In this document: piece by piece, positions 1 to 11,640 of the stretch
How positions within the stretch are numbered: position 1 is the first letter of the stretch
How the letters are laid out: each line of letters begins with the position of its first letter
Source: Trachelipus rathkii
Taxonomy: Eukaryota > Arthropoda > Malacostraca > Isopoda > Trachelipodidae
Direction of reading: 5' to 3'
Length of the DNA: 15,296 nt
Assembly: GCA_015478945.1 (NCBI GenBank)
Contig: JABUQX010088823.1
Coordinates: 1 to 15,296, forward strand
Position numbers and translations under genes: made by a program
The notes under the pieces: generated by a model
The model's input: only the letters and a program-made list of their open reading frames with translations
Databases searched by the model: none
Told to the model about the DNA's origin: nothing

Positions 1-79
1 GTTGTACTTCGTTCAGTTTCGGAACTAGGTGTTTAACCGTTTTCGCATTTATCATTGAAACGCATAGCGTTATACTTGG

Positions 80-82
<3 letters not shown>
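1..82. other. Unassigned single-copy-like flank
   Basis: This short mixed-composition stretch runs up to the first (TA)n array. I see no open frame of useful length and no motif that I recognise. It may be the edge of a unique region or mobile element lying outside the window. Confidence 0.5.
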
Positions 83-355
<273 letters not shown>

Positions 356-359
356 GTCT

Positions 360-1573
360 TTATAATAAAAAATAATATTAGCCAGTAATGTATATATGTA
401 ATATGTATGTATTACTCTTAATAATATAATATGTAATAATATGTAATAATAATAGCTTAATATATTCAATATGTATGTATATAATAATAACATTAATATC
501 AACAACAACAATAATAACAATATTAATATAATAATAATAATAATAATAATAACAATAATAATAATAACAATAATATATGTATATATATTATCAATATATA
601 TATATATGAATTATAATATATATAATAATATATGTAAGTATATAATAATATGTAATAATATATGTATAATAATAATAATAACTAATAATAATAATAATAA
701 TAATAATATAATAATAATAATAATAATAATATAATAATAATAACCTCAATATACAATAATGTATATAACTGTAACTTTGCTCGATATATATATGGAGTAA
801 TAGTATGTAATATGTAGTATATGTATGTATGTATATGTAATATGTAATAATAATATAATATATGTATAATATATAATATATATATATGCTAATATAATGT
901 ATAATAATAATAAAGGCTCTCAATAATATGGAAATAGCCAATGTATGTATGTATGTAGTAATAATATATGCAATAACATAATATAATAATAACAACAACA
1001 ATAATAACAATAATAATAACATAATAACAATATATATATATGTAACAATAATAATAATAATATATATGTAATAATAATATGTATATATATATATATACAT
1101 ATGCATATATATATATGTAGCATATATATATATATATATATATATATAACCTGTTTCTTCTTCTTATATATGTATGGATATGTATATGTAATATGAAATA
1201 TAATATGTATCATGTAATATATATATGTTTTTATGTATGTATGTAAAGATTTAATAGCATATGTATGTAATAATATATATGTATATACCATATAATAATG
1301 TATGTAGTAACAACCAGCTATCATAGCTAGTAATAGCTGTAATGTATATGTATGTAACAATAACCTCAATAATAATAATGTTGTAATAATAATAATATAT
1401 GTATATATATAATAATATATAATATATAATATAATAACTTAATAATATGTATAATATAATAATATATAATATATGTATAATATATATATAATAATAATAT
1501 ATAATAACTAATGTATATATAATAATATATAGTAATAATAATAATATGTATGTATATATATATAATAATAATA

Positions 1574-1615
<42 letters not shown>

Positions 1616-2120
1616 TAATATCTTGTATGTATATAATATAATATGTATCTATGTATGTGCCATAATAACTGTATATATGTAATAATAATAATATAATGTA
1701 ATATGTAATATGTATAATAATGTATAATATATGTATGTATATAATATATATAATAATATATATAATATATAATATAAATATGTATAATAATAATATATAT
1801 AATAATAATAATATGTAATATGTATAATAACTAATAACCAACCAATAATAATAATAATATAATATGGCATATTGAAATAATAACCAATAATAGCAACAAT
1901 AATAATAATAATAACAACAATAACAACAACAACAATATAACCAATAAAAAACCAATAATAACAATAACAATATTAGCTGTATAACTGTATGTAACAATAA
2001 CCAATAACCAACCAGCAATAGCAACGCTGTATCAATAACTGCTTTCATATAATATATATATATATCAACAACAATAATATAATAATATCTGTAATAATAA
2101 TAATAATAATATGTAATCAT
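360..2120. repeat. Compound TA/TAA/TATG microsatellite domain
   Basis: About 1.76 kb is built almost wholly from short words: TA, TAA, TATG and TAAC. On the plus strand G occurs mostly in ATGTA contexts and C mostly in AAC or ACCAA contexts. TAA triplets are dense on the plus strand, so the minus strand reads as long stop-free leucine/tyrosine/isoleucine frames (one of 289 codons at 1251-2120). Those frames are compositional and do not code. Confidence 0.93.
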
Positions 2121-2486
2121 TAATTATTTTCCCTTATTGAGAAAAAGAGTTAATCATATTTTTATTAAAAGCACAATAAAAAGCCTATAAACTAAAAAAA
2201 TTAAACATAAATGTTTCCTTCCAGCACCTCCTAGCTTTCGTTGGAGGTCTCTTCCCACCTCCTATTAGCCAGCCGCCTTTTTTCTTTTCTTTTTTTCTTT
2301 CTTAACGCCAATATCGGCAGCACAGTTACAATGAGTCCCCTTTTACAACAAGACAAAACAAAATACTTTTATGTTTAATTTTTGTTATATAGTTTTTATT
2401 GTTGGTTTTAATAAAGATATGATTAAATATGTTTCTCAATAAGTGATATAATTTAGAAAGGGGTGTGTTTACATGGCGTTAATGTT
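2121..2486. other. Unassigned AT-rich island
   Basis: This is mixed sequence between two microsatellite domains. It carries a pyrimidine-rich block at about 2278-2304 and a short hairpin, ACCTCC at 2226-2231 against GGAGGT at 2243-2248. No open frame of interest, splice-flanked exon or mobile-element motif is recognisable. Confidence 0.5.
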
Positions 2487-2820
2487 AATAATAACCAATA
2501 ATAATAATAATAATAACCAACCTTAACATGCATAATAATAATATATTATATAACATATATATATTTAATTCTATATATAAGTATATATGTATTTAAAATT
2601 GATATGTTTACAATTTCAATAATATAATATGTATATATATATGTAATAATAATATAATAACCAACTTAATATATATATATATATATTTATATAATAATAA
2701 TAATAATATATATATAATAATAATAATATATATATATATATATAATATAATAATAATAACAATAACTAATATGTATAATATAATAATAATATATATATGT
2801 ATATATATATATATATATTT
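2487..2820. repeat. TAA/TA compound microsatellite
   Basis: The words are the same as in the first compound tract (TAATAA, TATATG, occasional ACCAA), with short AT-rich interruptions around 2560-2625. Confidence 0.9.
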
Positions 2821-2891
2821 ATCAATCTTGGGTTCAAGTACAGAGTACAAGTACATAATTATCAGAGGTACAAATTACTTTATGAAAGCTT

Positions 2892-2892
<1 letters not shown>
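2821..2892. other. Short unassigned island between TA arrays
   Basis: About 70 bases of mixed sequence separate two TA-rich arrays. Nothing in it is recognisable. Confidence 0.4.
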
Positions 2893-2933
<41 letters not shown>

Positions 2934-3018
2934 ATATATATATATATATATATACTATATATATATATATATATATATATGATATATATATAAATAATAA
3001 CAATAATAATATATATAT
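2893..3018. repeat. (TA)n microsatellite with a TAA tail
   Basis: This TA array has single-base phase changes (TCTATA near 2931, ACTATA near 2955, GATATA near 2982) and passes into a short AATAATAACAATAATAAT segment. Confidence 0.95.
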
Positions 3019-3209
<191 letters not shown>

Positions 3210-3252
3210 AGTAAAAGTTACTTAACTCCCACACGGAACGGGAGGTCGGACC

Positions 3253-3503
3253 AAAATAAAATCACAACAGTAATTCTTATGGTGAATGAATGAATTCACC
3301 AGTATTGATCAACATATGCCAGGCTCTCCCCGCTCACTCTCGGGCGTAGGGTCAAACAGGGTAACGCGCATGGTGAAGAATACTAGAGCCCGGGGGATAG
3401 CATGTAAACAAAAATTGCAAACCCACAATCAGATTTTTGTAATTCGATCATGGACCCTAGCAGAGGAGCGTTCATGTGCTTGACCACTAAGCCACGATGA
3501 GCT
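3253..3503 (-). mobile_element. tRNA-derived SINE, unit 1
   Basis: Read on the minus strand, the unit starts with AGCTCATCGTGG (3503 downward) and a tRNA-type A box that differs by one base from unit 2 (TGGCTTAGTGG). The B box is degraded because the segment around 3440-3455 is altered. The body and the 3' hairpin (GGTGAATGAA...TTCACC, 3281-3300) match the other three units. The tail ends in TTTTATTTT. SINEs are non-autonomous retroposons transcribed by RNA polymerase III and mobilised by a LINE. The plus-strand 65-codon frame across this unit is an antisense artefact. Confidence 0.85.
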
Positions 3504-3785
3504 AAAATAAAAACCCAGCAATACTTCTCATGGTGAATGAATTCCTTCATTCACCAGTATTGATCAGCATATGCTAGGCTCTCCTCGCTCACACTCGGGC
3601 GTAGGGTCAAACAGGGTACCGTGCATGGTGAAGAATACTAGATCTCGGGGGGGATGTACACAAAAATTGCAAACCCGAAATCAAATTTTGTAATAGTAAA
3701 AACCTCTAATGTATTTTCACCATGCTGGGGTTCAATCCTGGACCCTAGCAGATGAGCCTGCACGTGTTTAACCACTACGCCACGA
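3504..3785 (-). mobile_element. tRNA-derived SINE, unit 2
   Basis: This unit is head-to-tail with unit 1 on the minus strand. Its A box is TGGCGTAGTGG and its B-box region reads GGATTGAACCC, close to the GGTTCGANTCC consensus. The body includes a TACCCTGTTTGACCCTACGC block shared with units 1 and 3. The 3' hairpin lies at 3532-3555, and the tail is GGGTTTTTATTTT. By eye it is about 90% identical to unit 3. Its first bases (AGCTC) are lacking, because the sequence switches directly into the inverted unit 3. Confidence 0.88.
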
Positions 3786-3810
3786 TTTTAGCTCATCGTG
3801 GCGTAGTGGT
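3771..3810. repeat. Centre of SINE palindrome (15-bp perfect arms)
   Basis: ACCACTACGCCACGA at 3771-3785 is the exact reverse complement of TCGTGGCGTAGTGGT at 3796-3810, with a 10-nt spacer. The arms are the A-box regions of units 2 and 3. The homology continues outward through both flanking tandem pairs, so this is the centre of a larger imperfect palindrome. Confidence 0.93.
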
Positions 3811-4080
3811 CAAACACATGCACGCTCATCTGCTAGGGTCCAAGGTCGAATCTCTGCATGGTGAAAATACATTAGGGGTTTTTACTATTACAAAATCTGA
3901 TTGCGGGTTTGCAATTTTTGTGTACATGTTATCCTCCGGGCTCTAGTATTCTTCACCATGCGCGGTACCCTGTTTGACCCTACGCCCAATTGTCAGCGGG
4001 TAGAGCCTAGCATATGCTGATCAATACTAGTGAATGAATGAATTCATTCATCATGAGAAGTATTGTTGGGTTCTTCTTTT
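3790..4080 (+). mobile_element. tRNA-derived SINE, unit 3
   Basis: This is the most complete unit, about 291 bp. It has the head AGCTCATCG, an A box TGGCGTAGTGG at 3799-3809 and a B-box-like AGGTCGAATCT at 3843-3853. A body shared with unit 2 follows, then a palindrome TGAATGAATTCATTCA at 4035-4050 and the tail GGGTTCTTCTTTT at 4068-4080. The A-to-B spacing of about 34 bp suits a RNA polymerase III internal promoter. I cannot assign the parent tRNA with confidence. Unit 4 follows directly. Confidence 0.88.
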
Positions 4081-4358
<278 letters not shown>

Positions 4359-4361
<3 letters not shown>

Positions 4362-4573
4362 CAACTTTCCCTCCCCAAGACTGGGGGGAGGGGTTAGGTG
4401 CGTAACATGCACTGGAAACAAAAAAGTAGTAGAAAAATATGAAGCAAGTTGAAAAGAAAGCCTTACCGCCCCTTTATACCTTTTAGTGAGAACTCGTCGC
4501 AATCAGAAAATCCGCCCTAGAGCTCCACGGGTACGCGATGGACCCTCACTATGGCATCTCGTCAATGTGGGGT
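4359..4573 (-). mobile_element. Probable 3' untranslated end of a LINE
   Basis: This stretch lies downstream, on the minus strand, of the reverse-transcriptase C-terminal remnant and ends at the (TA)n array. Close to the end is a strong hairpin: CCCTCCCC at 4369-4376 pairs with GGGGAGGG at 4385-4392 across an 8-nt loop. Assigning it to the LINE is inference from position and orientation; no diagnostic motif is present. Confidence 0.5.
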
Positions 4574-4910
4574 TCATCCCTTAGCCCAGGTGGGGCTACA
4601 ACCATACCCCCTCACATAATCCCGCCATTCACTCCTGTTATGCACCTTTCTTCTCGCCTCTGTTAAACTTACATTTCTCTCCTGCAGGCATTCCTTTACT
4701 GACTCAATTCACTTTTTCTTCTACCTTCTAGCCGGTCGATTCCCAGCACACTCATCACTATACAACCGTTTAACCAACCGACTATCATCCATCCTTTCCA
4801 CATGACCAAACCATCTCAACGTACTTTCGTTTATTCTCTCATTTACCCCTTTCTTCACACCTCACAACTCTCTAATACGTTTCTTCTTCTTCCTTAATAT
4901 TTCTTCAGTT
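4574..4910 (-). pseudogene. Non-LTR retrotransposon ORF2, C-terminal remnant
   Basis: The minus strand reads into the conserved tail that follows reverse transcriptase in many LINE ORF2 proteins. It contains RWFGHVERMDDSRL (W codon at 4811-4813), then KRLYSDECAGNRP, and after a frameshift near 4715-4735, ESVKECLQER and RSEWRDYVRGYG (4601-4637), ending at a TGA (4574-4576). In the parent protein this region follows the thumb and precedes the 3' end. An in-frame TGA at 4862-4864 lies where family members usually have cysteine. The core reverse transcriptase, including the catalytic YADD-type motif, is absent upstream, so this is a 5'-truncated or deleted dead copy. The LINE clade is not assigned. 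Confidence 0.85.
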
Positions 4911-5162
4911 GAAGGAGAACCATGGTGAGATTTTCGCAAATTTTTCGTAGTTTGTGATAGCTAGAGACATATTAATTTTAATTACCAACTAAAATGTTCG
5001 AAAACGAATCTATAAATGATAATCCAAATTGTTTATAGTATGTTGTGAAAATCTTTTTTTTTTTTTATTTATATATTTAATATATTTTTTATTATTATTA
5101 ATTTTTTTTTTCATAATAGGTTTGAAAAAAATAGCGAAAATTATGCAAGCATTCAGTTTGCC
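4911..5162. other. Unassigned AT-rich DNA with a T run
   Basis: AT-rich sequence contains a T-rich block at about 5055-5120 (runs of up to about 12 T). Homology to the LINE C-terminus fades at about 4890-4910, and nothing else is recognisable. Confidence 0.45.
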
Positions 5163-5540
5163 GATATATATATATATATGTAATAATATATATGTATAAT
5201 ATATAATATAATAATAATATATGTAATATATGTATATATATAATAATATATATGTATAGCATAATAATAGCATATATATATATATAATAATAATAATAAT
5301 AATATATATGCGATTATATATTATAATATAGCATAATATATATATATAATAATAATAATATATAATAATAATAATAATAATATATATGTATGTATCATAT
5401 ATATATATTTGTTAATGCATATGTAATAATAATATGTATAATAAATAATAACATATAATAATATGTATATGCTAATAATAATAATATATATATATAATAA
5501 CCAATATATATATGTATAATATATATATATATATATATAA
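5163..5540. repeat. TA/TAA compound microsatellite
   Basis: The words TATATG, TAATAA and ATAATATG repeat with short TA arrays. The minus-strand frames of 87 and 101 codons that enter this tract are compositional. Confidence 0.92.
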
Positions 5541-6184
<644 letters not shown>

Positions 6185-6221
6185 AATTTTTATATATAAC
6201 CATGTAGCAACATATATCTTC

Positions 6222-6268
6222 TCTGCTGCTGCTGCTCAACAGCAATAGCTGCTCGCTGCTGCTGCTGT
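6222..6268. repeat. Short CTG/CAG trinucleotide tract
   Basis: Two runs of four CTG units (about 6223-6236 and 6255-6267) flank CAGCAATAGCTG, so the tract can fold on itself. It sits between two (TA)n arrays. The adjoining bases show no coding frame. Confidence 0.8.
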
Positions 6269-6269
6269 A

Positions 6270-6278
6270 TCATATATA

Positions 6279-6334
<56 letters not shown>
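6270..6334. repeat. (TA)n microsatellite
   Basis: A TA array of about 65 bp with a TTTCTA interruption near its start. Confidence 0.95.
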
Positions 6335-6335
<1 letters not shown>

Positions 6336-6439
6336 ACGAACACGAAATTGGTCCATATGTAAAGGATCTGATCGTGTAGGGGGCTTGTGATGGTCAATCT
6401 CCTTCCTTGCTCTTTTCTCTCTTCATACATAGCAAAATA
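6335..6439. other. Unassigned DNA downstream of the LINE remnant
   Basis: Mixed sequence lies where the LINE reverse transcriptase would continue on the minus strand. The expected AFMDLEKAYD-type catalytic block is not visible, so the homology appears to end near 6440. Confidence 0.4.
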
Positions 6440-7345
6440 TTAAATAACATTCTTCTATTCTGATTTCTGAGTATTTCTTTGAAATCAATTTCAAGGTAAA
6501 CACCTATTGCACACATCTTCTACCATCCGTGAAATCCCATTGTCCCTACCTAATCTGTTTACCTGAAATACGTTTAAATTTTCTACTATTGTTGTCCATA
6601 AATTTTACCTACTTCGTTCTATAAACCTAATCCCTTGTAAGTAGAGTACTCCTTTTGTCATCTTTACCTTAGAAAATGGAACAAGCAGAAGTTTTGTTAA
6701 CCTATTGTAACCTCGAACCTTATCAAGCACACATTTCATAATCTCATCAGACACTCTACGACACTGTTACTCCTTTTTAAGATTTTTACTTTTATGGTAT
6801 TCAAAACACAAGATTTTTATCTTTGCGTTTTCTTTTAAGTATTAATGATTTTTTTCCTTGTTATATGTTTTATATAATTACTTCTAATTTCTTCCTTATT
6901 TCTACTTCTGCTTGTCAAATTAATTGACCAATTTAATTAATACCCTAATTTAATTTCATTAATGCCATATTTTTTTGCTTTTTTCTTCCTATTTTACTTT
7001 TCTGGCAATTAGTAATTCTTTAAAATGCTCCCTCCACCTTTCCTCGATTTCGTATCATCTTGAACTACATTCTCAATTAAAGCTTTCACACCAGTTCAAA
7101 TAATGTTTATCTCCTTCCAAAATAGTTTACTTTTTTTTGATAATCTGCAACTGTCTTCCCATTCCAACTTTCATCAACCCTTCTTCCAAAATAGTTTACT
7201 TCTTTTTCGATAATATGCAACTTTCTTCCAATTCCAACTTTCATCAACCCTTCTCTTTTCACTTTCTACTTTCCTTTTAACTTCATTTCGCACCCTTCTG
7301 TAGTTCTCCCATGTTCCCTGGCAATTATTAAACAAACATCCTGCA
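6440..7345 (-). pseudogene. LINE ORF2 remnant: linker and N-terminal reverse transcriptase
   Basis: The minus strand reads, 5' to 3', a basic linker (YRRVRNEVKRKVESEKRRVD, then SKLFWKE near 7111-7128). Next come ECLMRL-stop-NVC at about 6724-6756 and YKGLGL-stop-NEVGKIYG at about 6596-6639. The last block is GQWDFTDGRRCVQ-stop-VFTL at about 6494-6543. These match, in order, the region between the endonuclease and reverse transcriptase and the first RT blocks (NYRGISLL...GKVYG and QCGFRKGRGCxDQ types) of non-LTR elements. Frameshifts and stop codons make it inactive. Some stops fall at usual tryptophan positions. A 69-70 bp tandem duplication lies in the linker. The catalytic aspartate blocks of RT are absent. 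Confidence 0.8.
7117..7255. repeat. 69-70 bp tandem duplication inside the LINE linker
   Basis: The unit beginning CCAAAATAGTTTACTT at 7117 recurs at 7186 and continues through TTCCAACTTTCATCAACCCTTCT. A few substitutions and a one-base difference in the T run separate the copies. Each copy spans the whole KLFWK-type linker motif. Confidence 0.92.
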
Positions 7346-8145
<800 letters not shown>

Positions 8146-8189
8146 GGCATGTGCAGTTTAACAGCTACAAACACCCAGATTTCATTCCT

Positions 8190-8560
<371 letters not shown>

Positions 8561-8695
8561 AATTCAAAGTTGGCATAGATACAATAGAACAACGCTATGT
8601 ATAATATAATCAATGTGAAGAAATGTAAATATATGATTCATAATAAGGTCTGGTAAACTGGCAAAGAAATCGGAGTCATATATCCTATGACCGTT
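8561..8695. other. Short unassigned island
   Basis: About 135 bp of mixed sequence between two compound microsatellites. Nothing in it is recognisable. Confidence 0.4.
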
Positions 8696-9056
8696 AATAA
8701 TAATAATAATATATGCCAACTAAACGTTTTATTAATAACATATATATAATAATATGTAATAATAATATATATATATATCATAATAATAATATGTATGTAA
8801 TAATATATAATAATAATAATAATAATATAATAATATAGATATATAATAATATAAGTAATATAATAATATTATAATAATAATATGTAATAATAATAATAAT
8901 AATAATAATAATATAATATAATATGTATAATAATATATATGTATATATGTAATATATATATGCTAGCTATGTATATATGTATGTAATAATATGAAATAAT
9001 ATGTATAATAATAATAATAATATGTAATAATAATATAATAATAATATAATATCATA

Positions 9057-9091
<35 letters not shown>

Positions 9092-9171
9092 CTAACCAAT
9101 AATAATATACAATAATATATAATATGTATAATAATATATATAATAATAATAATATGTAACATATATATATA
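8696..9171. repeat. TAA/TA compound microsatellite
   Basis: TAA, TATG and TA words repeat up to the left end of the DNA transposon. Confidence 0.93.
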
Positions 9172-9210
9172 CGGAGTTGATGTCGGCGGATGCCGTAAAC
9201 GGCTGTTAGT

Positions 9211-9505
9211 AATCGGCGTGTATTGTGTGTGGCAAAATTTTTCGAAATAAAACCTGTGTCGCTAAGAAGTAGCTTCTACGAGGCGGGACATTTACAGTTT
9301 ATTTTTGCGCATGCGCAGTAGTCCAAATGCGAGGAACTATGTGCTTTTTGAATGGAATGGTATATTTTTTTATTCCAGATTTGAAACGTACGTATAAAAT
9401 TATACATTAATTAATTAACACACTTTTACCTACAGTTTACATTGTACACGCTATCCACGTTCAAAACATTGAATCTTTAATGGTGTACACGACAGACATA
9501 TGTAA
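9211..9505 (+). repeat. Left terminal inverted repeat of the transposon
   Basis: The reverse complement of 10818-11108 aligns along this segment. Shared blocks include TTTCGAAATAAAACCT-type sequence (left CGAAATAAAACCT near 9244), TTTTTGCGCATGCGCAGTA (9303-9320), CTTTTACCTACAGT (9423-9436) and CTATCCACGTTCAAAACATT (9451-9470). Substitutions and small indels show that the two repeats have diverged since insertion. Confidence 0.9.
9306..9317. promoter_or_regulatory. NRF-1-type palindrome TGCGCATGCGCA (left repeat)
   Basis: This perfect 12-bp palindrome is the textbook binding sequence of nuclear respiratory factor 1 type regulators. The same 12 bases recur at 11004-11015 in the right repeat. 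Binding is inferred from sequence only. Confidence 0.55.
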
Positions 9506-9592
9506 AACAAACACAGGTTAGCAAGATAGTTTTATGACAGTTATGAGTCATAAGGTATGTCGCAGGCCATCAACGTCCTCGGACGTACACTA

Positions 9593-10679
9593 TTAAAGAT
9601 GCTGCTCAAAGTGCACACCACCTGCACGATACATGCGCTTGCCCTCTTCATCCAATGTTCTGTCGTTTCCAAACCGATGGATATCGGCCGTAATTCCCGA
9701 TATGCTTTTCGAATAAGATGCTTCAGATCGTCCACCGAGGTTACTGGGGTAGTGTAGCCTGCATAAACCACAGATTTTATATAACCACACAGGTAATAGT
9801 TGGAAGAGGTCAGGTTGGGTGAGCGGGGTGTCCACGGCACAGGTCCTTATCTCCCGATCCATTTCCCTGGAGGCACACGGTTGAGGTAGGTCGTCACACA
9901 CCTTGCACTGTGTGCAGGACACCCATCTAGTTAAATGTACATGTTGTGCCGTGTCTGAAGTGGCACATCTGTCAATAATTCTGGGAAGATATATCACAAA
10001 AAAAGGAGAAAGGTTTCGCCTGTGAGGTGCTCATTGTAAAAATAAGGCCCAATAAGTTGACTGTAAAAGGCCCCACACCACACATTGACGGTGAAAATAT
10101 TCTGGTGGCGGGCACTGAAAGTAATATGGGATTTTCATCCGATCAGTGCCGCAAATTCCAACGGTTTATCATTTCATTTGAGGTAAAGCAAGCCTCATTT
10201 GTCAACAGAATATTCTGAAGGAGGTGTACATCCTCATCAAGAGGGGTTTCCATCAAAGCTAGGAAGCCTAATATCCTCTCAGCGTCTCCAAGACGTAATC
10301 CGTGCACGATGTGCGCCCTTTATGGGGTCATGTTATACGTCACACGAATTCTACGTACAGTCTCTTTGGAAATCCCAAGGACCCTGCTAGCCTGCCGTAA
10401 CGATGAACAGGGATTTTCATAGGTGTATAAGAGAACCTCTAACTCCACGTTAAATGTACGCACATGATTTTGTACCTGGACTTGCCATGGTGGTTGTACA
10501 ACAGATCCTGTAACGGCAAATCGTCTGTAGATCCTATAAATTGTTACGTGCAACGGGTGACGACGATCAGGATAGCGTTGCTCATAGAGACTTGCAGCTA
10601 CCCGTGAATTCCATACATTTGCTATATACAATTCGACGATGCCTCGTTTATCGTCGTGTGAGTACACGTCGCGAGGCAT
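9593..10679 (-). pseudogene. Mariner-superfamily transposase pseudogene (DUF4817-type)
   Basis: About 1,087 bp on the minus strand would encode about 360 residues, a normal length for the family. The likely start is the ATG at 10677-10679 (MPRDVYSHDDKRG); an upstream GTG at 10688 is less likely. The N-terminus is a helix-turn-helix with LYEQRYPDRRHPLHVTIYR. A second helix-turn-helix follows (SRVLGISKETVRRI), then the DDE domain with LLTNEACFTSNEM, LDGCPAHS and PWTPRSPNLTSSNYYLCGY, and a C-terminal HFEQHL before TAA at 9593-9595. In-frame stops lie at 10320-10322, 10143-10145, 9994-9996, 9931-9933 and 9847-9849. Frameshifts lie near 10112-10130 and between about 9640 and 9720. The first and third catalytic aspartates are asparagine (codons 10197-10199 and 9814-9816); the second survives (9925-9927). 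Confidence 0.88.
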
Positions 10680-10817
10680 GTCGTTCACTATACCAACGTC
10701 ACAGTATCTATTTGTTTTACGATTTGGTTCTAAACACCCAAATTTACTTCAATATAATATCCGAATGGTTACTTGGTTTGTAAGTTCCTTCATTACCATT
10801 CGGTATGTGCGTTAATA

Positions 10818-11108
10818 TAATTATGTGTGTCGCGTACACTAGTAGCGATTCAATGTTTTGAACGTGGATAGTGTATAAGGTATACACTGTAGGTAAAAGT
10901 ATCTTCTGCAATTAATGCATAATTTCGTACGTACATTTCAAATCTGAAATGGAAAAGATACCCTTTCATTCAAAAAACACATATTTCCGCGCATTTGGAC
11001 TACTGCGCATGCGCAAAAATGAACTGCAACTGTCCCATCTCGTACAACTACTTAAAAGACGTAGGTTTTATTTCGAGAATTTTGTCAGATACGCAATACT
11101 TCACGCTA
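10818..11108 (-). repeat. Right terminal inverted repeat of the transposon
   Basis: This is the partner of the left repeat, with the matching AATGTTTTGAACGTGGATAG (10852-10871), ACTGTAGGTAAAAG (near 10887), TACTGCGCATGCGCAAAAAT (11001-11020) and AGGTTTTATTTCGAGAA blocks. It lies 5' of the transposase start, so any promoter for the original gene would be here. Confidence 0.9.
11004..11015. promoter_or_regulatory. NRF-1-type palindrome TGCGCATGCGCA (right repeat)
   Basis: Identical to the palindrome in the left repeat. It lies about 325 bp upstream of the presumed transposase start on the minus strand, which would suit a promoter-proximal role in the ancestral element. Confidence 0.55.
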
Positions 11109-11147
11109 TACACAGGTCATACATATCTTGGATGGTGCGCGGATTAC

Positions 11148-11171
11148 ATATATTATACTATATATATATAT

Positions 11172-11246
<75 letters not shown>

Positions 11247-11380
11247 TATATATAATATACATATATATTATGTATATATTATTATAATATATATATAATA
11301 TATATATATTATATAGTATATATATATATTATTATATATATATATAATTACTATATAAATATATATATATATATAAATAT

Positions 11381-11427
<47 letters not shown>

Positions 11428-11450
11428 AATATAATATTATAATATATGTC
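11148..11450. repeat. TA-rich microsatellite
   Basis: TA arrays with frequent ATTA, TAAT and TAGT phase changes follow the right end of the transposon. Confidence 0.94.
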
Positions 11451-11565
11451 TTTATATAAATATAAATTTATAATTTAAATATACAATACTAAATCCTATC
11501 AACATATTTATAGTTAGTCATATGTAGTTTTTTTTTAGTTCGTTTTACTACATAGTCTCTTAATA
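11451..11565. other. Unassigned AT-rich spacer
   Basis: A short AT-rich stretch with a T run near 11528-11536. Nothing in it is recognisable. Confidence 0.4.
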
Positions 11566-11586
11566 ATATATATATATTAGTATATA

Positions 11587-11619
<33 letters not shown>

Positions 11620-11640
11620 AGTATAATATATATATTTATT
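11566..11640. repeat. TA-rich microsatellite
   Basis: TA array with TTAGTATA and AAGTATAATA interruptions. Confidence 0.92.

Larger units (their letters stand above)
9172..11147 (-). mobile_element. Decayed mariner-superfamily transposon with long inverted repeats
   Basis: An element of about 1.98 kb is defined by two inverted repeats of about 290 bp (near 9211-9505 and 10818-11108) around a minus-strand transposase pseudogene. The outermost 35-40 bp on each side match only weakly, so the exact ends are uncertain. Both flanks are TA-rich microsatellite. IS630/Tc1/mariner elements insert at TA and duplicate it, so the location is expected, but the target duplication cannot be recognised against TA repeats. 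The transposase type carries a DUF4817-like N-terminal helix-turn-helix. With several stops, frameshifts and altered catalytic residues, the copy is not autonomous. Confidence 0.85.

Noticed and set aside
1251..2120. 289-codon minus-strand open frame rich in leucine, tyrosine and isoleucine
   Set aside because: It is the reverse reading of a TAA/TA microsatellite, which removes stops from one strand. The composition is that of the repeat, not of a protein.
3286..3946. Two plus-strand frames of about 65 codons
   Set aside because: They lie inside SINE units, partly antisense, and are not related to any protein I recognise.
9557..10783. Plus-strand frames of 60-80 codons within the transposon
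   Set aside because: Antisense shadows of the transposase pseudogene.
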